From the NCBI GenBank assembly GCA_902773445.1, contig CACYEU010000075.1, positions 1 to 16,013 of the forward strand: 16,013 nt of DNA. The letters run 5' to 3'. The notes beneath the pieces are model-generated. The model was not told the origin of the DNA, did no database searches, and saw nothing but the letters and a program-made list of their open reading frames with translations. Source of the stretch: an uncultured Lachnospiraceae bacterium (GTDB lineage: Bacteria; Bacillota; Clostridia; Lachnospirales; Lachnospiraceae). The position numbers and the translations under genes were made by a program. Within the stretch, counting starts at the first letter, position 1. Each line of letters begins with the position of its first letter. Below are positions 1 through 7,403 of this stretch, piece by piece.

Positions 1-1478
1 ATGTCGCGCTCCGCGTCCACACCCGGGTAAACTTCAATGAGTTTAAGTCCGTTCGGTGTCAGCTGGAACACACAGCGCTCGGTCACATATAGAACTTTCT
101 GGCCGTTCTTGATCGCGCGCTTCGCCGAGAAGCTGATGCTCGCGACTTTTTCGACAAACTTCGGAACCGATCCGTTCTTCTCGATCGTGACGATACCTTT
201 TTTCTGCGTCACATCCAGTCCCCTTGTGTTAAATGTCATACAGAAGACGACCGTCGGCGTCTTGGCGGTGATATTCGCGAAACCGCCGATGCCCGCATAC
301 GCTCCAGGTCCGCGGTGCGCGTTGACATTTCCTTCTCCGTCGACCTCATAGGCCCCCATAAAGCAAATATCGAGTCCGCCGTTGTTGTAGAGATCGAACT
401 GGTTGGCCATGTCATAGACCGAGGCTGCGCCGATCATCGCGCCGAATGCTTCTCCCGAAACCGGGAATCCGCCGATACCGCCCGACTCGACCGTCAGCGT
501 GATATTGTCGAGCATGCCGTTCTTCCGGGCATGGCGGGATACCAGCTCGGGGATCCCGATCCCGATATTGACGATATCGTCGACGCGCAGCTCCTTCGCG
601 GCGCGCCTGCCGATAATGTTGCCGGCCACATTGTACCGCGCGTTCATCGCTGAGATCGTATCGATCTTCTCGTTCCACATGCTCCAGTCTTCAAACGGGA
701 TCTCAAAGCTGCCGGTCAGTGCCGTGTAGGCTTCATTGCGTTCCTCGGCTTCGGTGACCACGATCGCGTCGACCAGACATCCCGGGATGATCGCATTACG
801 CGGTCTCGACGGTGTGTCGACCAGCTTGTCGACCTGCACGATCACCTTGCCGTGGTTCGCTTTGACTGCCTGACAGATCGAAAGGGCGTCGCCGGACATG
901 AACATATCGTCGAACGAGATATTGCCTTTCAGGTCCGCGGCGGTCCCCTTGATCAGCGCGAGTGTCAGCTTCGGCAGCTTGTAGTAGAGGTATTCCTCTC
1001 CGTCGACTTCGACGTATTTGATCATCGAGTTGTTGATCGAGATCCGGTTGATTCCGGGGCCCTCTTTCCGCGGGTCGACGAAAATATCGAGACCGACTTT
1101 TGACAAAGCTCCGGGAAGCCCTCCGGCCTGCGCGCGGATCGCGTGTGAAATGCATCCGAGCGGCAGATTGTATGCCTCAAAGCGGTCCTCAAGCACCAGT
1201 TTCTTTGTGCTGGGCATCGCTCCGAAATGTCCGCAGATCAGACGGTCGACCGCGCCTTCTCGGATATATCCTTCCGCGTTGCGGTTCTCGTCCCAGACAC
1301 CGAATCCGGCGCTCGAGACGATCGTCAGATGTCTGGGCGACTGCATTTTCTGATAGCGGCGGTAGATCGCCTCATGCAGCGCGACCGGGCTTTCGATCCC
1401 GACAAATGAATTGACGCAGATACAGTCTCCGTCGCGAATCAGGCGGATCGCTTCATCCGCGCTCATGATCTCGTACAT
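1..1478 (-). CDS. Fused acyl-CoA:acetate / propionate CoA-transferase-like enzyme, C-terminus cut off by the window
   Basis: This is a family I CoA-transferase carrying both half-domains on one chain. Such enzymes move CoA between a short-chain acyl-CoA and acetate or another carboxylate in the cytoplasm. I translated 492 codons without a stop; the family is usually about 515-530 residues, so some 25-40 are missing. The start ATG (1476-1478) sits 4 nt after an AGGAGG site (1483-1488). The N-terminal half carries the family signature around GHFGAMP, EAYNLPLGCISH and GLDIFVDPRKEGPGIN. The second half has TVESGGIGGFP, where E331 is the expected glutamate that forms the CoA-thioester intermediate. 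The layout resembles propionate CoA-transferase and YdiF rather than two-subunit enzymes. The substrate cannot be read from sequence. It lies downstream of ilvC on the same strand beyond a hairpin, and no promoter of its own is evident. Confidence 0.85.
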   Translation of the reverse strand, partial: MYEIMSADEAIRLIRDGDCICVNSFVGIESPVALHEAIYRRYQKMQSPRHLTIVSSAGFGVWDENRNAEGYIREGAVDRLICGHFGAMPSTKKLVLEDRFEAYNLPLGCISHAIRAQAGGLPGALSKVGLDIFVDPRKEGPGINRISINNSMIKYVEVDGEEYLYYKLPKLTLALIKGTAADLKGNISFDDMFMSGDALSICQAVKANHGKVIVQVDKLVDTPSRPRNAIIPGCLVDAIVVTEAEERNEAYTALTGSFEIPFEDWSMWNEKIDTISAMNARYNVAGNIIGRRAAKELRVDDIVNIGIGIPELVSRHARKNGMLDNITLTVESGGIGGFPVSGEAFGAMIGAASVYDMANQFDLYNNGGLDICFMGAYEVDGEGNVNAHRGPGAYAGIGGFANITAKTPTVVFCMTFNTRGLDVTQKKGIVTIEKNGSVPKFVEKVASISFSAKRAIKNGQKVLYVTERCVFQLTPNGLKLIEVYPGVDAERD

Positions 1479-1490
1479 AGTTCCTCCTAT

Positions 1491-1515
1491 ACAGGACAAA
1501 CAGCATTCGTCCTGT
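1491..1515 (-). repeat. Perfect 7-bp inverted repeat in the CoA-transferase leader
   Basis: ACAGGAC (1491-1497) and GTCCTGT (1509-1515) form a perfect inverted repeat with an 11-nt spacer, just upstream of the AGGAGG ribosome site. It could be an RNA hairpin near the ribosome site or a protein-binding site. There is no U-rich tail, so it is not a terminator. Confidence 0.4.
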
Positions 1516-1519
1516 TTCT

Positions 1520-1550
1520 GAAAACGCCCTCCTGAGTGGAGGGCGTTTTC
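1520..1550 (-). terminator. Rho-independent terminator downstream of ilvC
   Basis: A perfect 13-bp stem (1520-1532 with 1538-1550) with a 5-nt loop lies 10 nt after the ilvC stop codon. The GC core CGCCCTCC is flanked by an A-tract and T-tract that pair with each other, so it could act on either strand. It separates ilvC from the CoA-transferase gene. Because no promoter is apparent for the latter, it may terminate only partially. Confidence 0.8.
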
Positions 1551-1560
1551 TTTAAGTCAA

Positions 1561-2586
1561 TTAATTGTTGATCAACAGGTCGTCCTCATTGTTCCAGCTG
1601 TAGAGCTTGCGGATCTCTTTTCCGATCTTCTCAGCCGGATGCTCGGCAGCCTTTTTGCGCATTGCCTTGAAGTGGACCTGGCGTCCCGACGGGGACATAT
1701 CCTGCAGGAATTCGCTCGCGAATGTGCCGTCCTGGATCTCGGCCAGGATCTTCTTCATCGTCGCTTTCGTCTCGTCTGTGATCAGTTTCGGGCCGGTGAT
1801 ATAGTCGCCGTACTCAGCCGTGTTCGAGATCGAGTAACGCATGCCGGCAAAGCCTGACTGATAGATCAGGTCAACGATCAGCTTCATTTCATGGATACAC
1901 TCAAAGTAAGCATTTCTCGGATCATAACCTGCCTCGGTCAGAGTCTCGAAGCCTGCCTGCATCAGTCCGCAGACACCGCCGCAGAGAACTGCCTGCTCAC
2001 CGAACAGGTCGGTCTCTGTCTCTGTGCGGAATGTCGTCTCAAGCAGTCCGGCGCGGGCGCCGCCGATACCTGCGCCGTACGCCAGCGCGATATCCCATGC
2101 GTGTCCTGAAGCATCCTGCTCGACAGCGACCAGACACGGTGTGCCTTTGCCTGCCTGATACTCACTTCTGACAGTATGGCCCGGAGCCTTCGGAGCGATC
2201 ATAGCAACGTCGACGAATTTCGGCGGAACGATGCATCCGAAATGAATATTGAAACCGTGCGCGAACATCAGCATATTGCCTTCTTCAAGGTTCGGCTCAA
2301 TATCCTTCTTGTACATATCTGCCTGTTTCTCATCATTGATCAGGATCATGATGATATCGGCCATCTTAGCGGCCTCTGCAGCCGTATAGACCTCGAGTCC
2401 CTGAGCTTCTGCCTTGGCCCATGATTTTGATCCCTCATACAGGCCGACGATCGAATGACATCCCGACTCCTTCAGGTTGAGTGCGTGGGCATGTCCCTGG
2501 CTTCCGTAGCCGATGATCGCGATCGTTTTTCCGTCAAGATAAGATAAATTACAATCTGACTCATAAAAAATGCGAGCTTCTTCCAT
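1561..2586 (-). CDS. ilvC: Ketol-acid reductoisomerase, class I (341 aa)
   Basis: This enzyme isomerises and reduces acetolactate or acetohydroxybutyrate to dihydroxy-acids, the second common step of valine, leucine and isoleucine synthesis. It uses Mg2+ and a nicotinamide cofactor. The Rossmann motif is IIGYGSQGHAHALN (about residues 24-37). Catalytic motifs seen are FAHGFNIHFG, TETDLFGEQAVLCGG, YFECIHEMKLIVDL and SISNTAEYGD, and the length is normal for class I. I chose the ATG at 2584-2586 because AAGGAGG (2596-2602) lies 9 nt upstream. A longer reading from 2625 would start inside the operator region. The cofactor loop reads GLYEGSKSW, with Tyr50-Glu51 near the position where many homologues carry arginine. 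A strong promoter (2650-2678) overlaps the end of gntR and carries twin operator boxes. Confidence 0.97.
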   Translation of the reverse strand: MEEARIFYESDCNLSYLDGKTIAIIGYGSQGHAHALNLKESGCHSIVGLYEGSKSWAKAEAQGLEVYTAAEAAKMADIIMILINDEKQADMYKKDIEPNLEEGNMLMFAHGFNIHFGCIVPPKFVDVAMIAPKAPGHTVRSEYQAGKGTPCLVAVEQDASGHAWDIALAYGAGIGGARAGLLETTFRTETETDLFGEQAVLCGGVCGLMQAGFETLTEAGYDPRNAYFECIHEMKLIVDLIYQSGFAGMRYSISNTAEYGDYITGPKLITDETKATMKKILAEIQDGTFASEFLQDMSPSGRQVHFKAMRKKAAEHPAEKIGKEIRKLYSWNNEDDLLINN

Positions 2587-2618
2587 TTCGGTATTCCTCC
2601 TTGTGTATGTAAAATACG

Positions 2619-2650
2619 TTGTCATACAACTTTTTTATGATGTATGACAA
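2619..2650 (-). promoter_or_regulatory. Twin GntR-type operator boxes over the ilvC transcription start
   Basis: Box A (2619-2629) reads TTGTCATACAA, a TTGT-N3-ACAA palindrome. Box B (2640-2650) reads TTGTCATACAT on the minus strand. Together they make a perfect 10-bp inverted repeat with a 12-bp spacer, with box centres 21 bp apart. Box B touches the last base of the -10 and covers the expected start, so binding there should block transcription. TTGT-N3-ACAA fits the TNGTNNNACNA type of operator known for FadR-subfamily GntR regulators. The same pair recurs at 4628-4659. Confidence 0.75.
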
Positions 2651-2678
2651 TTTTAATGCTCTTGCGACTGTTTGTCAA
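2650..2678 (-). promoter_or_regulatory. SigA-type promoter of ilvC
   Basis: On the minus strand the -35 TTGACA (2673-2678) and -10 TAAAAT (2650-2655) are 17 bp apart, close to the consensus. The -35 overlaps the gntR stop codon (2675-2677), so ilvC has its own promoter despite lying directly behind gntR. Confidence 0.8.
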
Positions 2679-3361
2679 TCATTCAGCGAAATATTTTCAT
2701 TCCAAAGCGCATGGCGCAGATGGATCAGGATCGCGCTCTTCAGCGCTTCCGCATCACGGCGCTCAAGGAAGTTCATGATCATGATATGATCATTGTACGC
2801 GTCCTGCGCGATCACATCGAGATTGTACCTCATGTCAAATGTCTTCTCGAGCGTCTCGTTGATGATCGGTGTGAAATTGGCCAGGAACCGGTTGTGGCTG
2901 GCTTTGATGATCGCCGAATGAAATGCGGTCTCGGATGCTATGCGCGTCTCACCGGCCGGGTCTGTCTTGATCTGCTGCTGCACTTTTTTCCCGAGGCGGA
3001 GGATCTCTTTGATCTCCTTGTCGCTCGCCCTCTTACAGGCAAGCGCGGCGGCCTGCGGCTCAAAGATCATGCGCGCTTCATACAGATCGCGCAGCGTGAC
3101 TTTCATATCCTGCATGCTCAGCATCGCCTTAGCCGCCCGGTTTAACGGATCCGCGACAAATGTTCCGCTTCCCCTCTTTACACGCAGGCGTCCTTCCGAA
3201 ACAAGGATCTGTATCGCTTCGCGCAGCGTTGCGCGGGAGACATCAAGCTGCAGGGACAGTTCATTTTCATTTGGCAGTTTCTCTCCGGGCACATAGGTTC
3301 CCTGATCGATCAGTCCGGCCAGAGTGGCCGCGACCCGCTGGGCTTTGGTCTCTTTTTCCAT
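2675..3361 (-). CDS. GntR-family transcriptional regulator, FadR/FCD subfamily (228 aa)
   Basis: This is a cytoplasmic DNA-binding regulator. The winged helix-turn-helix spans about residues 5-72, with GEKLPNENELSLQLDVSRATLREAIQ-type residues and the wing GSGTFV. An all-helical FCD effector domain follows (about 90-220). The likely FCD metal ligands are ETAFH (E144, H148), DH (H192) and HLRH (H217); the first position is Glu rather than the common Asp. The second ATG (3359-3361) is preferred: the AGGAG in AACAGGAG is 7 nt upstream of it and only about 1 nt from the ATG at 3367. It lies 38 bp after the DUF815 ATPase gene and shares its promoter. Twin TTGT-CAT-ACAA boxes at that promoter and at ilvC suggest autoregulation and control of ilvC. 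The effector is unknown, though a branched-chain pathway intermediate would fit. Confidence 0.9.
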   Translation of the reverse strand: MEKETKAQRVAATLAGLIDQGTYVPGEKLPNENELSLQLDVSRATLREAIQILVSEGRLRVKRGSGTFVADPLNRAAKAMLSMQDMKVTLRDLYEARMIFEPQAAALACKRASDKEIKEILRLGKKVQQQIKTDPAGETRIASETAFHSAIIKASHNRFLANFTPIINETLEKTFDMRYNLDVIAQDAYNDHIMIMNFLERRDAEALKSAILIHLRHALWNENISLND

Positions 3362-3399
3362 GGTCATCTCCTGTTAAGTGTATGATCGTGATGATGCGT

Positions 3400-4614
3400 T
3401 TACTGTAAATGTGTCTTGATATTGACGGTGTCGACAAACTGTCTGGCAGTTCGCGGAGAACGGCCGCTCGCGCGGATCGCAAATGCTTCAGCGTCGACCC
3501 TGAGCTTCTCTTTATCCATCTCAATGCCGGAGCGCTCTGCAAGCGCCTCCACGATCTCCAGATAGAGATCTTTCTTCGGCTTCTGGAACGTAACGGTCAG
3601 ACCGAACCGCGCAGCCAGTGACATCGTCTCCTGGATCGAGTCATTGACAAACATCTCGCTGCCGAAGCGCGATGAGGCATCCTCCTTGACAAAATGTCTG
3701 CGGTTGCTCGTGGCATAGATCAGCGTATTGCCGCGGGTGTCGTACGCGCCGCCTTCGAGGATATTCTTCAGAGCAATAAACTCCTCGTTGCCCGAATCGA
3801 AGCTTAAGTCATCGATGAACAGAATGAAATGCAGCGGGTTTCCTGCAAGCTTCTCCAGCACTGCGGGGATCTCTTTAAGCTGCGACTGCTTGATCTCGAT
3901 CAGCCGCAGTCCCTGATCCTTGTATTCGTTCGCGATCGCTTTGACGGTCGAACTCTTTCCGGTGCCGGCATCTCCGTACAAAAGTACGTTGTTGGCCGGA
4001 AGTCCCTGCATAAATGCTTTGGTGTTCGCAATGACCGGTTCTCTCTGCGCATCGTATCCGACCAGATCGGACAGGCGCTGCGGATCGGGGCAGAGGATCG
4101 GCGCAAGATCACTGCCGTCGACACGGAACACATGATATTTTGCAAATATTCCGTATCCTTTACGCGGCAGTTCCTCAAGATGCGTCCGGTAATCAGCCTC
4201 AAAGTCATAGCAGGATGTCTCCCATTGCGGCAAATACCCGTCATAGTCCAGCCCCGCTGTCACATCGCGGCTGTTTAATCCTGCCAGTTCACTTAAAATA
4301 GCAAGTTCCTGTTTCAGGCTGTCAGCCAGCTCCGGGCTGATATCCCTGCTGCCGGACGCAGCCTTGCGCACACAGATATTGTCATCTTCGATCACGAGCG
4401 TATGCAGAAAACGGGACCAGTTCGTATCTCTCTGATACAGGGCCGCCGCAAACGCGCAGTATCGGTCAACGAAAGCTTCCTGCCATGTGCCGTTCGTCTC
4501 TTCCTGTCTGTCTGCCGCAAGCATTTTCCCGAGTGCGTCAATGACAGGGTCTTTCCTGATTCCGGAAAAGACGGTCAATGTGCGAAGTTTGAGATATTGG
4601 TCTTTAAGATTCAT
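3400..4614 (-). CDS. DUF815-family AAA+ ATPase (404 aa)
   Basis: This predicted soluble P-loop ATPase belongs to the DUF815 group of AAA+ proteins, whose cellular role is not established. The AAA core shows Walker A GDAGTGKS (214-221), Walker B FILFIDDL (263-270), sensor-1-like ATSNRRH (301-307) and a sensor-2-like GRSPRTARQF (384-393). Residues 1-180 form a helical N-terminal region that I cannot assign. The start at 4612-4614 is chosen because GAGGAAGG lies just upstream, about 40 nt below the promoter. A reading from 4674 would begin upstream of the expected mRNA start, so it is rejected. It is the first gene of an operon with gntR, and its promoter carries the same operator pair as ilvC. 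That links it to amino-acid metabolism by regulation only. Confidence 0.85.
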   Translation of the reverse strand: MNLKDQYLKLRTLTVFSGIRKDPVIDALGKMLAADRQEETNGTWQEAFVDRYCAFAAALYQRDTNWSRFLHTLVIEDDNICVRKAASGSRDISPELADSLKQELAILSELAGLNSRDVTAGLDYDGYLPQWETSCYDFEADYRTHLEELPRKGYGIFAKYHVFRVDGSDLAPILCPDPQRLSDLVGYDAQREPVIANTKAFMQGLPANNVLLYGDAGTGKSSTVKAIANEYKDQGLRLIEIKQSQLKEIPAVLEKLAGNPLHFILFIDDLSFDSGNEEFIALKNILEGGAYDTRGNTLIYATSNRRHFVKEDASSRFGSEMFVNDSIQETMSLAARFGLTVTFQKPKKDLYLEIVEALAERSGIEMDKEKLRVDAEAFAIRASGRSPRTARQFVDTVNIKTHLQ

Positions 4615-4627
4615 CGCCTTCCTCGAT

Positions 4628-4659
4628 TTGTCATACAACATTTGTCTGATGTATGACAA
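4628..4659 (-). promoter_or_regulatory. Twin GntR-type operator boxes at the ATPase-gntR promoter
   Basis: Box A (4628-4638) is TTGTCATACAA. Box B (4649-4659) is TTGTCATACAT on the minus strand. The 10-bp arms, 12-bp spacer, 21-bp centre distance and overlap with the -10 are identical to the pair before ilvC, while the spacer bases differ. That pattern suggests selected binding sites rather than a recent duplication. Confidence 0.75.
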
Positions 4660-4687
4660 TTGTACACGGTTCACATCAGCCTGTCAA
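4659..4687 (-). promoter_or_regulatory. SigA-type promoter of the DUF815 ATPase-gntR operon
   Basis: The minus-strand -35 TTGACA (4682-4687) and -10 TACAAT (4659-4664) are 17 bp apart. The expected start near 4652 falls inside the operator, giving a leader of about 40 nt before the ATG at 4614. Confidence 0.8.
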
Positions 4688-4730
4688 CCGGCCCGAAGTG
4701 ATAATCTTCTGTCTTCATATACGGCAGATC

Positions 4731-4759
4731 AAAGAAAACGCCCTCCGCACGGGAGGGCG
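4731..4759 (-). terminator. Rho-independent terminator of the 813-aa membrane protein gene
   Basis: An 8-bp GC-rich stem (CGCCCTCC 4739-4746 with GGAGGGCG 4752-4759) and a 5-nt loop are followed on the minus strand by TTTTCTTT. It lies about 40 nt after the stop codon of the upstream gene. The 13-nt arm GAAAACGCCCTCC is identical to that of the ilvC terminator. Confidence 0.8.
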
Positions 4760-4796
4760 CTGTTATACACTTCGCATTTTGCCGTTATCGCAGCTG

Positions 4797-7238
4797 TTAT
4801 GCTGTCGTCTCATTCTGTACCGGAGACTCCTTCTCTTTTCTGCGGCGCGGAATCAATACAAGCGATGATCCGAGGATGCCGAGAATCAGCCCGCCGATGC
4901 CGGCTAAAGCCAGCTGTCCGGCGCCAAAGGCGGAGGCTGCCTCTTCTGCAAATGCTGTCTTGTCCTCATCCCAGAAGAAATAGACGCCTTTCTTATCATT
5001 ATTGAACGCCCAGGCCGTATCGCCGAGATCGACAGCACTGGTATAAGTAAACAGGTGGAGGCTCTTCGTGCAGCCCTTCGGCAGGCTTTTACTGCCGTAC
5101 TGCAGCGTCAGCGAATCAGCCAGAACCGGGTTTCCTTTGTTCGCGGATTTCACTGTGTAAAGAGCGATCCACTCCTGTCCCATATCGGCATTCAGATCTG
5201 CGATATCAAAACATTTGTGCTTCTTATAATCTGACACGCCATCCTGCCAGTCGCCGATCTCACCGACTTCCGGCCGGTTGCAATGGGCTGCGTCATAATA
5301 CTCATATGTGTTAAAGTCGATATTCTTTTTCTGGTTCCCTTTTTCATCGAGGATCGGTTTGCCGTCATCATCTGTCAGGTAGGTCACGATATCCGATTCA
5401 TCCACGATCATCCGCGGAATCGGTGTCATGTTCCGATCATAATACTTCCACATCTGGATTCCTTTGACGACCGCCGCCGCGACAAGGATCGCACCGCCGA
5501 TTCCGATCATCCAGCGGCCCGCTGTACCCATCGTCGTCGGGGATTTAAATGCGTCAAGCTCTTTCTGCGCATTTGCAACAGCGGCCTTTTGCGCTTTGAT
5601 CGCTCCCTTTTCACCGCTTTTAAGGACATCCGCCAGAAACTCTTTCGCGACACCCAGTTCCCATTTGGCATCTTCGATGAGGACCGGATTTCCAACGTAT
5701 TTAAACCCTTTGAGCGCCATAGGGATACCGGCGGCGAGAAGCGTGACGCCGACTGCGGCTGAGACATAGCTCGATATGGCAACAATTCCTTTATTATCCC
5801 AAATCTGATCATACGCATTGCCTTTTCCGGCATTTTGCGCCATCAATGCCTCGCTTGTCAGGGCTACTCCGGTTCGGAACGCCGCGCGCTTAACTCCTGT
5901 ATAGATCGAGATCGTCGGTGCGCCGTCCAGCAGTTCATCGATATCAGGCATCGAAAGCTTAAATGTCTCCTGGTTCCCGAAACCGATCTGCAGAAGCATT
6001 TGAAGTGAAAGATAATCCAGCGCGGCGCGCTGTCCGTCAGAAAGCGCGGCTGCAAGCGGAAGGAAGTATTCCTCTTCACCATAGTCTTCTCCGTCAGCCG
6101 GGTTGAAGAAATCGCCGAGCGACTCGCCCCAGTCTCCTGAATAAGGCACTTCGTAGAGGTTGTAGTAAAGCGCCATCGCCTGCATATACTTTTTCTGTTC
6201 GGCTTTTACTTCATCCTCGGTCTGTTTGCTCAATGCCAATTCCGCGAAACTGTCATCGATCCGCTTCGAAAATGCATCCGCATCCTCGTCGTCATACGGC
6301 CAGAGATCATGATCCTCGTTGTATTCCTCGAACCAGACCATTGTATCGTGAATATCGATCCATTGTTCGGCGAGGATGCCGGCTGTATCGCCGTACTCCT
6401 CCGCCAGAAACTGCGCTGCCGCGGAAGCAGGAATATCATCGAGTTCTGCTGCTTTCGGAGCATATTTGGGAAGATTCTCGGTCAATTCTTCACCAGTCAG
6501 GCCTGACGCACGCTCAAGCCATGTGTCTTCTCCGGCATCAGAACCAAGCGCAAGAAATGTCTCGACAGCCAGCATCGCAGGTCCGCTGCTCTCAAGCATG
6601 ATCTGTTCCATATCGATGCCGGATTTGTTTCCTTCCTGCCTTGTCTTTTCGACAAACAGCTTGCCGAGCTCCTTGCCTGTGTCGTTGACCGCAACCGGAT
6701 CCTTGGGATCGCCGTCGATAAACTTGTTCAGGACATCATATGCCAGATCCGCGCGCTGCTTTCCGAAATCGCTCCCCTCTTTGTTGTAATTGGCGCGAAA
6801 CTCGTCGATCACAACCTGGAAGTTATTAAGAAATTCCTGAATCTCTGCTTTCTTATCATCCAGAAGCGCTTCATATTCAGCGACACTGTAGCCGCCCTTC
6901 ATGTTCATGACCGCCATGTCAGTGATCGCATCATTCTTATCGTCGGTGCGGTGGATTCCCATGACCGCGGCGACATCCTGATCCTGGATCTTGTTGTCAT
7001 CGAAAAAAGAAGCCTTGCCGGCATTGAAGTCGCCTGCAACAGGCTCCCATCCGTTGTTTTTCAGCCATTCTGTCGCCTTCTTTTCACTCTTGCCGTAAGC
7101 GATAAAGACATCGCTGACGTATTTTCCGCCTTCAGTGCTGTTTTCTGTTTCGGCAAATGCATTCACAGATGCCAGATTAAACGACATGACACCGGCAAGA
7201 ATGACCGGCAGTATTTTATATAACCAGCCTGATTTCAT
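4797..7238 (-). CDS. Large exported, membrane-anchored protein of unknown function (813 aa)
   Basis: I do not recognise a function. A Sec signal peptide (1-29, probable cleavage after AFA) leads into a long, acidic extracytoplasmic region with helical character. Predicted membrane segments are about 485-507, 574-592 and 775-796, the last followed by RRRKEK. The lysine-rich stretch 508-573 would be cytoplasmic and may form a coiled coil. Residues 593-774 would again be outside. The N-terminal part (about 40-125, with AITDMAVMNMKGGYSVAEYE) and the segment 690-757 (ALYTVKSANKGNPV...LHLFTYTSAVDL) look to me like pieces of a domain seen in exported clostridial proteins; this is recollection, not a search result. 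AGGAGAGGAG (7245-7254) supports the start. It is a single-gene unit with its own terminator, divergent from the metal-efflux operon. Confidence 0.8.
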   Translation of the reverse strand: MKSGWLYKILPVILAGVMSFNLASVNAFAETENSTEGGKYVSDVFIAYGKSEKKATEWLKNNGWEPVAGDFNAGKASFFDDNKIQDQDVAAVMGIHRTDDKNDAITDMAVMNMKGGYSVAEYEALLDDKKAEIQEFLNNFQVVIDEFRANYNKEGSDFGKQRADLAYDVLNKFIDGDPKDPVAVNDTGKELGKLFVEKTRQEGNKSGIDMEQIMLESSGPAMLAVETFLALGSDAGEDTWLERASGLTGEELTENLPKYAPKAAELDDIPASAAAQFLAEEYGDTAGILAEQWIDIHDTMVWFEEYNEDHDLWPYDDEDADAFSKRIDDSFAELALSKQTEDEVKAEQKKYMQAMALYYNLYEVPYSGDWGESLGDFFNPADGEDYGEEEYFLPLAAALSDGQRAALDYLSLQMLLQIGFGNQETFKLSMPDIDELLDGAPTISIYTGVKRAAFRTGVALTSEALMAQNAGKGNAYDQIWDNKGIVAISSYVSAAVGVTLLAAGIPMALKGFKYVGNPVLIEDAKWELGVAKEFLADVLKSGEKGAIKAQKAAVANAQKELDAFKSPTTMGTAGRWMIGIGGAILVAAAVVKGIQMWKYYDRNMTPIPRMIVDESDIVTYLTDDDGKPILDEKGNQKKNIDFNTYEYYDAAHCNRPEVGEIGDWQDGVSDYKKHKCFDIADLNADMGQEWIALYTVKSANKGNPVLADSLTLQYGSKSLPKGCTKSLHLFTYTSAVDLGDTAWAFNNDKKGVYFFWDEDKTAFAEEAASAFGAGQLALAGIGGLILGILGSSLVLIPRRRKEKESPVQNETTA

Positions 7239-7296
7239 AAAAGTCTCCTCTCCTGAAGAACCTATTTTAACTGAATATAGACAATGATCTGATTTA

Positions 7297-7302
7297 ATTA
7301 TA
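7297..7302 (-). promoter_or_regulatory. Possible -10 element of the 813-aa protein gene
   Basis: A perfect TATAAT on the minus strand lies about 58 nt upstream of the start codon. No good -35 is found at 16-18 bp, so activation or another promoter is possible. Confidence 0.35.
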
Positions 7303-7375
7303 ACCGACCGACTGTAAAAATCATTTACCAGAATGGTTAAACTGCGTATATTTTACAAATTTTTCTGAAAAAGTG

Positions 7376-7403
7376 TTGACATGATTTCAACATATGATAA
7401 TAT
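7376..7403 (+). promoter_or_regulatory. Promoter of the arsR-HMA-ATPase operon
   Basis: A consensus -35 TTGACA (7376-7381) is followed by TAATAT (7398-7403) with a 16-bp spacer. The -10 lies inside the spacer of the metal-regulator operator candidate. Confidence 0.7.

Noticed and set aside
315..1353. Several overlapping open frames on the plus strand near the left edge, and short minus-strand frames there
   Set aside because: The continuous minus-strand frame 1-1478 encodes a clear CoA-transferase with a catalytic glutamate, so the others are shadows.
2587..2680. Possible T-box or leader-peptide attenuator before ilvC
   Set aside because: The leader is only about 60 nt, with no T-box core, specifier structure or run of Leu/Ile/Val codons.
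2672..3145. Open frame of 157 codons on the plus strand opposite gntR
   Set aside because: It is the mirror of a well-supported regulator gene, has no ribosome site and gives no recognisable protein.
3829..4278. Open frame of 149 codons opposite the DUF815 ATPase
   Set aside because: Shadow of the ATPase coding sequence, which has intact Walker A, Walker B and sensor motifs.
5283..5762. Open frame of 159 codons on the plus strand opposite the 813-aa protein
   Set aside because: Composition follows the opposite gene's codon use, and there is no start signal or family resemblance.
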